Origin: Rhodobacter sp.
GTDB taxonomy: Bacteria; Pseudomonadota; Alphaproteobacteria; Rhodobacterales; Rhodobacteraceae
Direction of reading: 5' to 3'
Assembly (NCBI GenBank): GCA_027490955.1
Contig: JAIXXB010000004.1
Coordinates: 1 to 64,000, forward strand
DNA: 64,000 nt
Each line of letters starts with the position of its first letter. Position 1 is the first letter of the stretch. Of this stretch, positions 27,626-36,699 are shown one piece after another. The notes beneath the pieces were generated by a model. The model was not told the DNA's origin, ran no database searches, and saw only the letters and a list, made by a program, of their open reading frames with translations. A program made the translations under genes and the position numbers.

Positions 27626-28926
27626 TTCGCGCCCTTTTCATCACGCTTGCCCTGCTGGCCGCCAGCCCCTTGCGCGCCGAAGTCAGCATCACCGAAGTCA
27701 CCTCGCCGAACGGCATCAAGGCATGGCTGCTGGAAGATCATACGATTCCCTTCACCGCGCTGAACATCCGCTTTCAGGGCGGCACATCGCTGGATCGGGC
27801 GGGAAAACGCGGCGCGGTGAACCTGATGACCGCCCTGATCGAGGAAGGCGCGGGCGATCTGGATGCGCAGGGCTTTGCCAAGGCGCGGGACGATTTGGCG
27901 GCCAGTTTTTCCTTTCGCTCTGATGCAGATGGTATCACTGTTTCCGCGCGTTTTTTGACCGAAAATCGCACTCAGGCACTGGCCCTGCTGGCGCAGGCCT
28001 TGACCGCCCCGCGCTTTGACCAAGACGCGATCGACCGCGTGCGCGGCCAAGTTTTGGCGGGGATCGAGGCCGATGCAAAAGACCCCAGCGCGATTGCGGC
28101 CCGCCTGTCCAATGCGGCGATTTATGGCACCCACCCCTATGGCAGCGATGACGCGGGCACAGCCGAATCAGTCAAGGCGCTGACAAGACAGGATATTTTG
28201 ACCGCCTTTGCCGATGCCATTGCAACCGACCGCATGGTGATTGGGGCTGCGGGTGATATGACGGCGGCTGATTTGGGGGCGGCTTTGGATGGGCTTTTGG
28301 GCGGCCTGCCCAAAACAGGCGCGCCTTTGCCCGCCAAGGCCAGCCCTAATTTCCAAGGCGGCATCACCGTTCAAGATTTTCCTGGCCCACAATCGACAGT
28401 GCTGTTTTCCCAAAGCGGGATGAACGTGAATGACCCCGATTTCATGGCCGCCAGTCTGGTAAATGAAATCTTTGGCGGGGGCCGCTTTACCGCGCGTTTG
28501 ATGACAGAACTGCGCGACAAACGCGGATTGACCTATGGGGTTGGCACGGGTCTGGCCAGCATGGCCTATGGCGAATCGATGGATGGCAGCTTTCAAGCCA
28601 GCAATGAAAAGGTGGCCGAGGCTGTCGATGTGCTGCGCGCCGAATGGGCCAAACTGGCCACAGGCGATATCACACAGGCCGAATTGGACGCAGCCAAAAC
28701 CTATATGGTTGGCGCCTATCCGCTGCGCTGGGATGGCAATGGGGCAATCGCATCGATTCTGGTCGGCATGCAGATCAACGGCTTTGCGATTGATTATCCC
28801 AAAACCCGCAACGACCTTGTGCGCGCGCTGACGCTGGACGATGTCAACCGCGTGGCGCGGCGGCTGTTGCAGCCAGATCAGCTGCAGATCACCGTTGTAG
28901 GCCAGCCCAATCCCACGCCGAAATAG
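27622..28926 (+). CDS. M16 family peptidase-like protein (non-catalytic subunit)
   Basis: A 434-residue exported M16 protein (signal MIRALFITLALLAASPLRA). At the position of HxxEH the sequence reads AVNLMTALIEEGAG, so zinc ligands are missing and the protein is probably the substrate-binding partner of the preceding active subunit. The C-terminal domain keeps the family motif ELRDKRGLTYGVGTGL. The ATGA overlap with the active subunit supports stoichiometric synthesis. Confidence 0.92.
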   Translation: MIRALFITLALLAASPLRAEVSITEVTSPNGIKAWLLEDHTIPFTALNIRFQGGTSLDRAGKRGAVNLMTALIEEGAGDLDAQGFAKARDDLAASFSFRSDADGITVSARFLTENRTQALALLAQALTAPRFDQDAIDRVRGQVLAGIEADAKDPSAIAARLSNAAIYGTHPYGSDDAGTAESVKALTRQDILTAFADAIATDRMVIGAAGDMTAADLGAALDGLLGGLPKTGAPLPAKASPNFQGGITVQDFPGPQSTVLFSQSGMNVNDPDFMAASLVNEIFGGGRFTARLMTELRDKRGLTYGVGTGLASMAYGESMDGSFQASNEKVAEAVDVLRAEWAKLATGDITQAELDAAKTYMVGAYPLRWDGNGAIASILVGMQINGFAIDYPKTRNDLVRALTLDDVNRVARRLLQPDQLQITVVGQPNPTPK

Positions 28927-28974
28927 CCTGCGAATCTCTGGCTCTGTTACGCGGAACCTGCTATACTTAGGGGT

Positions 28975-30819
28975 ATGAACGCTTTGCACCCCAATATAGG
29001 CGATGTTGCCCGCCCTGTGATCCGCGCTTTGGACGAAGCCGCAATCAACAGAATTGCGGCGGGCGAAGTGGTGGAACGTCCTGCCTCGGCGGTCAAAGAA
29101 TTGGTTGAAAACGCCATCGATGCAGGGGCCAGCAGCATTCAGGTGGATTATGCGGCAGGCGGCAAGGTGATGATCCGCGTCACCGACGATGGCTTCGGCA
29201 TGTCGGCGGAAGATTTGCCCTTGGCCGTGGCGCGGCATGCCACCTCGAAAATTGATGGTTCTGATTTACTGAACATCCGTTCATTTGGCTTTCGTGGCGA
29301 GGCGCTTGCCTCTTTAGGTGCGGTGGGTCGGCTGACATTGACCAGCCGTATCGAGGGGCAAACTGGCGCAACCCTTACTGTCGAGGGCGGGCGCATGGGG
29401 GCAGTGCGGCCTGCATCCGCGGCGCGCGGCACTGTGATTGAACTGCGCGATCTGTTTTATGCCACACCCGCACGGTTGAAATTTCTGCGGTCAGACCGCG
29501 CCGAAGCACAGGCGATTGCCGATGTGATGCGCCGCCTTGCCATGGCCCAACCCAAGATTTCCTTTGTTTTATCAGAGCTTTGTGACGGCGAGCCACCGCG
29601 CCAGATTTTCCGAAGCGAGGCAGGGACGGGTGATTTATTCGAGGCGCTGCATGCGCGATTGGCCAGTATTCTGGGCCGCGATTTTGTTGAAAACGCGCTG
29701 GCGATTGATGTTGAACGTGATGGCATGCGGCTGACAGGCTATGCAGCGCTGCCCACCTATTCACGCGGAACATCTGTTCAGCAATTCATCTTTGTCAACG
29801 GCCGCCCTGTGCTTGATCGCGTTTTGCTGGGTGCCTTGCGGGTGGCCTATTTCGATTTCCTTTCCCGCGACCGCCACCCTGCGGCGGTTTTGAACGTGAT
29901 CTGCGATCCTGAACGGGTGGATGTGAACGTGCATCCTGCAAAATCCGAAGTGCGCTTTCGCGAACCCGATGCGGCGCGCAGTCTGATCATCACAGCTCTG
30001 CGCACGGCGCTGTCTTCGGCAGGTCACCGCAGCAGCAGCACCTTGGGCGATGCCACTGTGGCGGCGCTACGGCCCGAAATTGGGCTTGGCCAATCACCGC
30101 AGATGCAGGCGCGGGTTTATCAAATGCAACGGCCCTCTCAGCCCAGCCTTGGGCGCGCCTTGGCATGGCAGGCCCCGCAAACTGGCTTTGCCGAGGCCCC
30201 GCAGGCGCGGATGGAACAGACAGACGATCCTGCCGCAGATTTCCCGCTGGGCGCGGCAAAGGCGCAGATGCATAGCAATTACATCGTCGCGCAAACCGCA
30301 ACGGGACTGGTCATTGTCGATGCCCATGCCGCCCATGAACGGCTGGTATACGAGCGGTTAAAGCGCCAGATGGCAGACAGCGGCATTACGGCGCAAGCAC
30401 TCTTGATCCCTGAAATTGTTGAGTTTTCGGCCATTGACTGCCAGCGCCTTTTGGATGCGGCCACAGAATTGGCGCGCTTTGGTCTGGTGATCGAACCCTT
30501 TGGCCAAGGCGCGCTTGCCGTGCGCGAAACCCCCGCGATTTTAGGCACAGTTTCTGCCGCCGCCCTCTTGCGCGATGTGCTGGACGAGTTTGCCGATATG
30601 GGCCATAGCCAGTTGGTGCAAACAAAGATCGACGCCATTTTATCGCGCATGGCCTGCCACGGATCGGTGCGCACGGGACGCCAGATGCGCGCAGAAGAAA
30701 TGAACGCCCTTTTGCGCGAGATGGAGCAAACCCCCCATTCAGGCCAGTGCAACCATGGCCGTCCGACCTATGTAGAACTGAAACTTTCCGATATTGAACG
30801 ATTATTTGGACGCACATGA
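28975..30819 (+). CDS. mutL: DNA mismatch repair protein MutL
   Basis: A 614-residue MutL that couples MutS recognition to strand incision. The GHKL ATPase domain is clear: AINRIAAGEVVERPASAVKE, ENAIDAGA, DDGFGMSAEDL, TSKI and FGFRGEALAS. The C-terminal dimerisation domain includes the nuclease-type motif DAHAAHERLVYERLK rather than the DQHAxxExxxxE of endonuclease MutL in exact form, plus ACHGSVRTGRQM and CNHGRPTYVEL. Rhodobacteraceae usually lack MutH, so endonuclease activity is plausible. It overlaps rmuC by 4 bases. Confidence 0.97.
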   Translation: MNALHPNIGDVARPVIRALDEAAINRIAAGEVVERPASAVKELVENAIDAGASSIQVDYAAGGKVMIRVTDDGFGMSAEDLPLAVARHATSKIDGSDLLNIRSFGFRGEALASLGAVGRLTLTSRIEGQTGATLTVEGGRMGAVRPASAARGTVIELRDLFYATPARLKFLRSDRAEAQAIADVMRRLAMAQPKISFVLSELCDGEPPRQIFRSEAGTGDLFEALHARLASILGRDFVENALAIDVERDGMRLTGYAALPTYSRGTSVQQFIFVNGRPVLDRVLLGALRVAYFDFLSRDRHPAAVLNVICDPERVDVNVHPAKSEVRFREPDAARSLIITALRTALSSAGHRSSSTLGDATVAALRPEIGLGQSPQMQARVYQMQRPSQPSLGRALAWQAPQTGFAEAPQARMEQTDDPAADFPLGAAKAQMHSNYIVAQTATGLVIVDAHAAHERLVYERLKRQMADSGITAQALLIPEIVEFSAIDCQRLLDAATELARFGLVIEPFGQGALAVRETPAILGTVSAAALLRDVLDEFADMGHSQLVQTKIDAILSRMACHGSVRTGRQMRAEEMNALLREMEQTPHSGQCNHGRPTYVELKLSDIERLFGRT

Positions 30820-31988
30820 TTACCTTATTTGGCCAAGCCTTTTCGTGGAATGACCCCGAGATTTTGATCCTCGGCGGCGCAATCTTAACACTTGTTCTTT
30901 TACTTATCTTAATTCTGCGCGCCGCCAGCCGCAGCGGGGCTATGGCGGCACCTTTGATGGCGGAAATGAACTGGATGGCGCAGCGCGTGCAGGCCCTGTC
31001 CGATGGGCAAGAACGGCTGGCAGGCGGCTTGCACCATGTATCCGAAAACCAAGCCGTCAGCCAAAGCGCGATGTTACAGTTGATGGAAAAGCGCCTGACA
31101 GAGGTGCAGCGCAGCATGGGCGAAGCGCTGGCAGGCACGTCACAGCGCACAGCAACCAGTCTGGGCGAATTGCAGCAGCGGCTGGCCACCATCGACAAGG
31201 CGCAGGCGAATATCGAAAAGCTGTCTGGTAATGTGCTGAGTTTGCAAGATATTTTGGCAAACAAACAGGCGCGCGGGGCCTTTGGCGAAATTCAACTGAA
31301 TGATATTGTCCAAAAAGCCCTGCCGTCGGATGCCTATACGATGCAGGCCACCCTATCGAACGGCAAGCGCGCCGATTGCCTGATTCACCTGCCCAACCCA
31401 CCCGGCCCTATTGTGATTGACGCGAAATTTCCGCTAGAAGCCTATGAGGCATTGCGCCGCGCCAAGACCCCATCCGAGGTTCAGGCAGCGGCGGTTCAAC
31501 TGCGCACATCGGTGCGCTTGCACATCAAAGCCATTGCCGAAAAATACATTCTAGATGGCGAAACGGCGGACGGCGCCTTGATGTTTTTGCCATCCGAAGC
31601 CGTCTATGCCGAACTGCACGCCAATTTCCCCGAAGTGGTGCGCGATGGCTTTGCGGTGAAGGTGTGGATCGTCTCGCCCACAACATGCATGGCCACGCTG
31701 AACACGATGCGCGCCGTGCTGAAAGATGCACGGATGCGCGAACAGGCGGGGGCCATTCGCGCCACCCTGCGGCAATTGCACCGCGATGTGGAATTGGTGG
31801 TGGAACGTGTCGACAAACTCTCGACCCATTTCAACCAAGCGCGGGCCGATCTGGATGGCATTTCAACCGCCGCCGAACGCGCGGGCAAGCGGGCGGCGCG
31901 ACTGGATAACTTTGACTTTGAAGAAATCGTACCCGAGGTGGAACAGGCCCCATTGGCCCCGCTGCTGGAAACGAAGGTCGGCGAATAA
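30816..31988 (+). CDS. rmuC: DNA recombination protein RmuC homologue
   Basis: A 390-residue protein: an N-terminal membrane helix (ILILGGAILTLVLLLILILR), a long coiled coil (about residues 45-150), then the RmuC nuclease-like domain with KQARGAFGEIQLNDIV, KRADCLIHLPN, VIDAKFPLEAYE and AVYAELHANFPEVV. RmuC limits inversion at short repeats in E. coli. The ATGA overlap couples it to mutL. It converges with rsmB one base away. Confidence 0.92.
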   Translation: MITLFGQAFSWNDPEILILGGAILTLVLLLILILRAASRSGAMAAPLMAEMNWMAQRVQALSDGQERLAGGLHHVSENQAVSQSAMLQLMEKRLTEVQRSMGEALAGTSQRTATSLGELQQRLATIDKAQANIEKLSGNVLSLQDILANKQARGAFGEIQLNDIVQKALPSDAYTMQATLSNGKRADCLIHLPNPPGPIVIDAKFPLEAYEALRRAKTPSEVQAAAVQLRTSVRLHIKAIAEKYILDGETADGALMFLPSEAVYAELHANFPEVVRDGFAVKVWIVSPTTCMATLNTMRAVLKDARMREQAGAIRATLRQLHRDVELVVERVDKLSTHFNQARADLDGISTAAERAGKRAARLDNFDFEEIVPEVEQAPLAPLLETKVGE

Positions 31989-31989
31989 C

Positions 31990-33237
31990 CTATTGTTTTT
32001 GAACGCAAACCATAAAGAACCCATCCATGCCGCCCAAATCGGCCCAATAGTCGGGCCGCAAGCGCAATGCGCCTTTGGGCGTGATCCAAGCAGGATCAAT
32101 GCCTGCAATCTGTGGCGGGATAACCTTTAGCGTGCTGTGCCGCGCCAGCATGGCATCTAACTGTTCTTCGCCCTCGGCGGGCAGCAGCGAACAGGTGGCA
32201 AACACCATGCGGCCATTTGGGGCCAAGAGGGTAAGCGCATGGTCAATCAAACGCGCCTGCAGCGCGACAAGCGCAGCTATTTCTGAACCATCCTTCAGGT
32301 AAGGCAATTCTGGGTGGCGACGGATGGTGCCCGTGGCGGAACAGGGCGCATCCAAAAGGATGGCATCGAACAGCTTTTCTGAACGATAGGTCAGCCCATC
32401 ATCCACCACGCAGCTGGCCTTTAACCCTGTGCGCGCCAGATTCTGCTGCAGCTTGGCCATGCGGGGGCCAGAAATGTCCAGCGCCGTCACATCCGCACCG
32501 CGACTGGCCAGTTGCATGGTTTTTCCGCCGGGCGCGGCGCAAATATCCAGCACCCGCGCACCCGTTACATCGCCCAGTAAAGGCACAGCCAAGGCCGCAG
32601 CCGCGTCTTGCACCCAAAATGCCCCCGCCTCAAAGCCCGCGAGGGCCGAGATTTGCCCCCCATCATGCAGGCGCAGCGACCCTGTGGGCAGGACTTTGGC
32701 CCCGTCTATCTGGGCATCGCCCCGCAGGGTCAGATCGGTGGGCGGCGCGCTGGCATGGACGGTTTCAATCATAGACACAGCATCGCGCCCATAGGCATGC
32801 ACCAGCGGTTGGCGCAGCCAGCGCGGCATCATCTGCGCGGGGCCAGCCAGCACCACAGGTTCGGCAAGCGCGCGCAGCACAGCATTGACCATGCCCGCCA
32901 GATGTTGGCTGCGTTTGCCAATACGGGCCAACGCCACGGCCTCGTTCACCACGCCATAGGACGCCTCGCCCAAACTGCGTTCTAATGTCGCAAGGCGCAG
33001 GATATTCATCACATGCAGGGGGGGCGATTTGCGCAAAAGCGGGGTCAAAAGCCGTTCGATCGGCTCTAACACGCGGATCACCTGCACGGCGAGCCGCTGC
33101 GCACGGGCGCGATCTGCACTGGAAAGATTCCGCAAAAATCCATTTTCTTCAAGCACTTGCGCCAAGGTCTTCCCTTCGCCCAAGACAGCATCCAATATGG
33201 CAACGGCTGCGGCGCGCGCGCCGTTCGATGGCGTCAT
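31990..33237 (-). CDS. rsmB: 16S rRNA (cytosine967-C5)-methyltransferase RsmB-like
   Basis: A 415-residue protein with an N-terminal NusB-like RNA-binding domain (ARAAAVAILDAVLGEGKTLA, SYGVVNEAVALARIGK) and a C-terminal SAM methyltransferase. The SAM site is VLDICAAPGGKTMQLA; catalytic cysteines lie in LDAPCSATGTIRRHPEL and VFATCSLLPAEGEEQ. The protein modifies 16S rRNA. In many relatives the gene neighbours the heparinase-purH cluster; here it sits beyond mutL-rmuC on the opposite strand. Confidence 0.93.
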   Translation of the reverse strand: MTPSNGARAAAVAILDAVLGEGKTLAQVLEENGFLRNLSSADRARAQRLAVQVIRVLEPIERLLTPLLRKSPPLHVMNILRLATLERSLGEASYGVVNEAVALARIGKRSQHLAGMVNAVLRALAEPVVLAGPAQMMPRWLRQPLVHAYGRDAVSMIETVHASAPPTDLTLRGDAQIDGAKVLPTGSLRLHDGGQISALAGFEAGAFWVQDAAAALAVPLLGDVTGARVLDICAAPGGKTMQLASRGADVTALDISGPRMAKLQQNLARTGLKASCVVDDGLTYRSEKLFDAILLDAPCSATGTIRRHPELPYLKDGSEIAALVALQARLIDHALTLLAPNGRMVFATCSLLPAEGEEQLDAMLARHSTLKVIPPQIAGIDPAWITPKGALRLRPDYWADLGGMDGFFMVCVQKQ

Positions 33238-33324
33238 AAATCGTTAACCTTCATTTGTTATCAAAGCCTTGAGATAGTGTCGATTGTGCCTATATGAGCC
33301 GTATCGATTTCGCAAGGAAAGCCC

Positions 33325-33525
33325 ATGCCAAACTCGCTAAAACCGCCAGTCTTGCCCGAGGCAGAGCGCGCTTTGCCTCCTGCTGCCCTGCGCGCTTTGG
33401 CCGAAGCGGCCGAGCGTCGTCGCCACACACCCGCACCTTTGCCCACAGAATTGGGTGGCCGCAAGGGGCCAGAGCCTGTTCGCTTTGGTGATTGGGAAAA
33501 GAAGGGTCTGGCGATTGATTTTTGA
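33325..33525 (+). CDS. DUF1674/SDHAF4-type succinate dehydrogenase assembly factor
   Basis: A 66-residue protein ending ELGGRKGPEPVRFGDWEKKG-LAIDF. This Gly-Gly-x-x-Gly-Pro-Glu-Pro-x-Arg-(F/Y)-Gly-Asp-Trp-Glu signature is that of DUF1674, homologous to mitochondrial SDHAF4, which protects flavinylated SdhA before complex II assembly. The N-terminus is Pro/Ala rich. The gene is divergent from rsmB and not linked to the sdh genes in this window. Confidence 0.88.
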   Translation: MPNSLKPPVLPEAERALPPAALRALAEAAERRRHTPAPLPTELGGRKGPEPVRFGDWEKKGLAIDF

Positions 33526-33540
33526 CGGGCGAGGCTGCGC

Positions 33541-33891
33541 CTAGCGCAGCCGAAAGTCCGCCGATGCCCCTTTGCCCGCATCCGAGGTAAAGCGCATTTC
33601 ATCGCCATTGATTTCGACCAGTTGGCAGTCGTAATCGATGGCATAACCGCTCCAATCCATTTCGCGGCAAAACAGCCCGTCTTTCCAATCCCATTTGCCT
33701 GTGATGTTCCAGCCCACAGCGCTGCCTTCAATCACGCCATCGGGCATCACATTGATTTGCAGGTTAAACAGGCCGATGTTCAGCGCGCGTCCATCCAGCG
33801 CCTTCAAAAACGCCTCCCGTTCACTGATGGGCTGAAACTCGGCTAGGCTGGGTGTGGCCCACAGGGCGAAAACAACAAAAAGACGCAGCAT
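33541..33891 (-). CDS. Hypothetical exported protein
   Basis: A 116-residue protein with signal peptide MLRLFVVFALWATPSLA. The mature domain is beta-rich with conserved-looking WNITGKWDWKDGLFCREMDW and a Cys pair (FCREM, YDCQL) that may form a disulphide. Relatives occur in Rhodobacteraceae; the function is unknown. The ATG at 33891 is used; a TTG two codons upstream is the alternative. Confidence 0.78.
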   Translation of the reverse strand: MLRLFVVFALWATPSLAEFQPISEREAFLKALDGRALNIGLFNLQINVMPDGVIEGSAVGWNITGKWDWKDGLFCREMDWSGYAIDYDCQLVEINGDEMRFTSDAGKGASADFRLR

Positions 33892-33954
33892 GATCAAGAC
33901 CTTTGCATTTGCAGCTATACGCAGCCGATGCGCGGTTGGTTCACTTTTGGCCCG

Positions 33955-34761
33955 TTATAGCCCCAAAACATCCATCATATCAAAGCGTCCAGGTTTTTGC
34001 GATTGCCCCCAAATCGCCGCCTTCAGCGCGCCGCGCGCAAAGATGGCGCGGTCGGTGGCGATGTGGCGCAGCACCACCCGTTCGCCCATAGCGGCAAAAA
34101 TCACGTCATGCTCTCCCACGATATCGCCGCCCCGTATGGCCGAAAAGCCGATACTGCCCGCAGTGCGCGCACCCGTGATCCCATCGCGGCCAGAAACCAT
34201 TTGCGCCGCCAAATCCACACCGCGGCCCGCCGCCGCCGCTTGGCCCAGCATCAATGCCGTGCCCGAAGGCGCGTCTACCTTGTGGCGATGATGCGCCTCG
34301 ACAATCTCGATATCCCAATCCGCATCCAGCGCGGCGGCGATCTTTTGGGTCATCCGCGTCAGCAGGTTCACGCCAAGGCTCATATTGCCAGCCTGAATAA
34401 TCACGGCATGGCGGGCCGCCGCGTCAAGTTTGGCGTGATGCAAAGGGGCAAGCCCTGTTGTGCCGATCACATGCACAATGCGCGCTTGCGCAGCGAGGGC
34501 GGCAAATTCAACACTGGCTTCGGGCGCGGTAAAATCTATCACCGCACCCGCATGGGCAAAGGCGGCCAAAGCATCGTCTGACACCTGCACACCCACATCC
34601 GCCCCACCCATCACTGCGCCCACATCACGGCCAATCCATGCATGGCCCGCACGTTCGATTGCGCCGACAAGGTGCACAGCAGAATTGCCCAAAATCTCGC
34701 GGATCAGCATTTGGCCCATCTTACCCGAAGCGCCAGTTATCACTATGCCAATGCTTGCCAT
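33955..34761 (-). CDS. dapB: 4-hydroxy-tetrahydrodipicolinate reductase
   Basis: A 268-residue enzyme of lysine/diaminopimelate synthesis. The NAD(P) loop is [18 protein letters not shown], the substrate motif is [15 protein letters not shown], and [10 protein letters not shown] and VIGTTGL complete the family pattern. AAAGGGTGCAGAC precedes ATG 34761; the upstream open frame is not conserved. The window thus carries both dapB and dapE for diaminopimelate synthesis as well as a putative lysine-degrading saccharopine pair. Confidence 0.97.
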   Translation of the reverse strand: MASIGIVITGASGKMGQMLIREILGNSAVHLVGAIERAGHAWIGRDVGAVMGGADVGVQVSDDALAAFAHAGAVIDFTAPEASVEFAALAAQARIVHVIGTTGLAPLHHAKLDAAARHAVIIQAGNMSLGVNLLTRMTQKIAAALDADWDIEIVEAHHRHKVDAPSGTALMLGQAAAAGRGVDLAAQMVSGRDGITGARTAGSIGFSAIRGGDIVGEHDVIFAAMGERVVLRHIATDRAIFARGALKAAIWGQSQKPGRFDMMDVLGL

Positions 34762-34858
34762 GTCTGCACCCTTTGCCATTTTGGCCAGCAATAGCTGCAA
34801 AATGCCCCGCATGAAAGCCCGACATTGCGGGCGGGCGCGAAGCGGCGTAAAGGGGGGC

Positions 34859-35278
34859 ATGGCAAACAAACGCACAGTCTCGGCCAAGGGGCCATCGCAG
34901 CGGATGCTGCGCGTCGGGGAAATGATCCGCCGCACGTTGTCTGATATTTTGATGCGCGGCGAGGTGCATGACCCAGCGCTGAATGATATGTCGATCACCG
35001 TAGGCGAAGTGGCGGTATCGCCAGATTTGCGGGTGGCCACTGTTTATGTGATGCCCATGTCGGGTGCTGGCAGCGTGGCAGATGCCATCGCCACCCTTGC
35101 CCGCCATAAAGGGATTTTGCGCAAAATGGTCGCCGATGAAATGACGCTGCGCTATGCGCCAGAGCTGCGCTTTCGCGCCGATGAAACATTCGATCGGCTG
35201 GACGAGGCGCGTCGGCTGTTTTCTGACCCTGTGGTTCAGCGCGATATCGCTGCCAAAGACGCGCCAGAAGTAGACTGA
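34859..35278 (+). CDS. rbfA: Ribosome-binding factor A
   Basis: A 139-residue KH-fold protein that matures the 30S subunit. Family marks: [31 protein letters not shown] and [29 protein letters not shown] gives a strong start at 34859. The stop overlaps the truB start, a conserved coupling. Confidence 0.96.
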   Translation: MANKRTVSAKGPSQRMLRVGEMIRRTLSDILMRGEVHDPALNDMSITVGEVAVSPDLRVATVYVMPMSGAGSVADAIATLARHKGILRKMVADEMTLRYAPELRFRADETFDRLDEARRLFSDPVVQRDIAAKDAPEVD

Positions 35279-36183
35279 TGGCGAGGGGAAAAAAGGGCCG
35301 CGCGCTGTCGGGTTGGTTGATTGTCGACAAACCTGCGGGGATCACATCCAGCGCTGTGGTGAACAAGGTGAAATGGGCGCTCGATGCGCAAAAGGCGGGC
35401 CATGCGGGCACGCTTGACCCCGATGCCACGGGCGTGCTGGCCGTGGCATTGGGCGAGGCGACCAAAACAGTGCCCTATGTGACCGATGCCCTGAAATGCT
35501 ATCACTTCATGATCCGCTTTGGTGCGGCAACCAGCACCGATGATGCCGCAGGCGCGGTGATGGCCACGTCTGATCTGCGCCCTGATGACAGCGCCATAGC
35601 CGCCGCTTTGCCCGCCTTTCGCGGTGCGATCAGCCAAGTGCCGCCGCAGGTTTCGGCGGTAAAGGTCGAGGGGATGCGCGCCTATGATCTGGCGCGGGCG
35701 GGCGAAGAAATGGATTTGGCCGCCCGTGATTTATGGGTGGAAAAGCTAGAGGTGGTCGCGCGGCCCGATGCCGACCATCTGGAATTGGAAATGATCTGCG
35801 GTAAGGGCGGCTATGTGCGCGCCATTGCCCGTGATTTGGGGGCGGTCTTGGGCTGCCTTGGCCATGTGGCATGGCTGCGGCGCGTATGGTCGGGGCCGTT
35901 TCAGGCCAGCCAAGGGATCACAATGGCAGACATCGACCGCATGGCCAAAACCCCTGAATTGGAAGGTTTTGTGCAGCCTTTGGAAATTGGCCTGCATGGC
36001 CTGCCCGAACTGGTATGCACGCCCGAAGGCGCGGCACGCCTGCGCAACGGCAATCCGGGCCAAGTGCTGGGGCATTTGGATTTTGGCACCGAAGCTTGGG
36101 CCAGCCTGAACGGGCGCGCTGTGGCCGTGGGCCATTATCGCGGAGGGGAGCTGCACCCATCCCGCGTCTTTGTGCGGGATTGA
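35278..36183 (+). CDS. truB: tRNA pseudouridine(55) synthase
   Basis: A 301-residue enzyme forming pseudouridine 55 in the T-loop of tRNAs. The catalytic Asp lies in [49 protein letters not shown] and [15 protein letters not shown] are further family motifs, and a PUA-like C-terminus follows ([12 protein letters not shown]). It overlaps rbfA by one base (TGATG). Confidence 0.97.
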   Translation: MARGKKGRALSGWLIVDKPAGITSSAVVNKVKWALDAQKAGHAGTLDPDATGVLAVALGEATKTVPYVTDALKCYHFMIRFGAATSTDDAAGAVMATSDLRPDDSAIAAALPAFRGAISQVPPQVSAVKVEGMRAYDLARAGEEMDLAARDLWVEKLEVVARPDADHLELEMICGKGGYVRAIARDLGAVLGCLGHVAWLRRVWSGPFQASQGITMADIDRMAKTPELEGFVQPLEIGLHGLPELVCTPEGAARLRNGNPGQVLGHLDFGTEAWASLNGRAVAVGHYRGGELHPSRVFVRD

Positions 36184-36186
36184 CCC

Positions 36187-36699
36187 ATGACCCTTATGCG
36201 CCAGCATCAAGATTTGCTGCGCCAAAGCTGGGCGGTTTATTCGGATTGTGAACGCTACCGCTATACGCTGCGCCGCGAATGGGGCAGCGGGACAGGCCGC
36301 GTGACATTTGTCATGCTGAACCCTTCCACTGCGACCGAAGTGCAAAACGACCCCACAGTCGAGCGATGCGAAAGACGCGCCCGCGCAATGGGCTTTAGCG
36401 GTTTTCAGGTGGTCAATATCTTTGCCTTTCGCGCCACAGACCCCGCCGATATGCGCCGAGCGGACGACCCAATTGGCCCCGAGAATGATGCGTCCATCGC
36501 GCAGGCTGCCGCATGGGCAGACCGCATCATCTGCGCATGGGGCACGCATGGGGCGCATTTGGGGCGCGGGGCGCAGGTGGCGCAGATGCTGCGCGGGCAA
36601 GGTCATGTGCTGCATCATCTGGGCCTTGCCAAAGGCGGGGCGCCCAAACATCCGCTGTATATCGGCTATGACGTGCAGCCGATGATTTGGCGCGATTAG
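36187..36699 (+). CDS. DUF1643 domain-containing protein
   Basis: A 170-residue soluble protein whose core VTFVMLNPSTATEVQNDPTV, then RRARAMGFSGFQVVNIFAFR and IICAWGTHG, matches DUF1643, a family of unknown activity with an NPS(T/K)A motif. It follows truB by 3 bases and is likely co-transcribed. Its end overlaps the convergent RTX gene by 4 bases. Confidence 0.9.
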   Translation: MTLMRQHQDLLRQSWAVYSDCERYRYTLRREWGSGTGRVTFVMLNPSTATEVQNDPTVERCERRARAMGFSGFQVVNIFAFRATDPADMRRADDPIGPENDASIAQAAAWADRIICAWGTHGAHLGRGAQVAQMLRGQGHVLHHLGLAKGGAPKHPLYIGYDVQPMIWRD

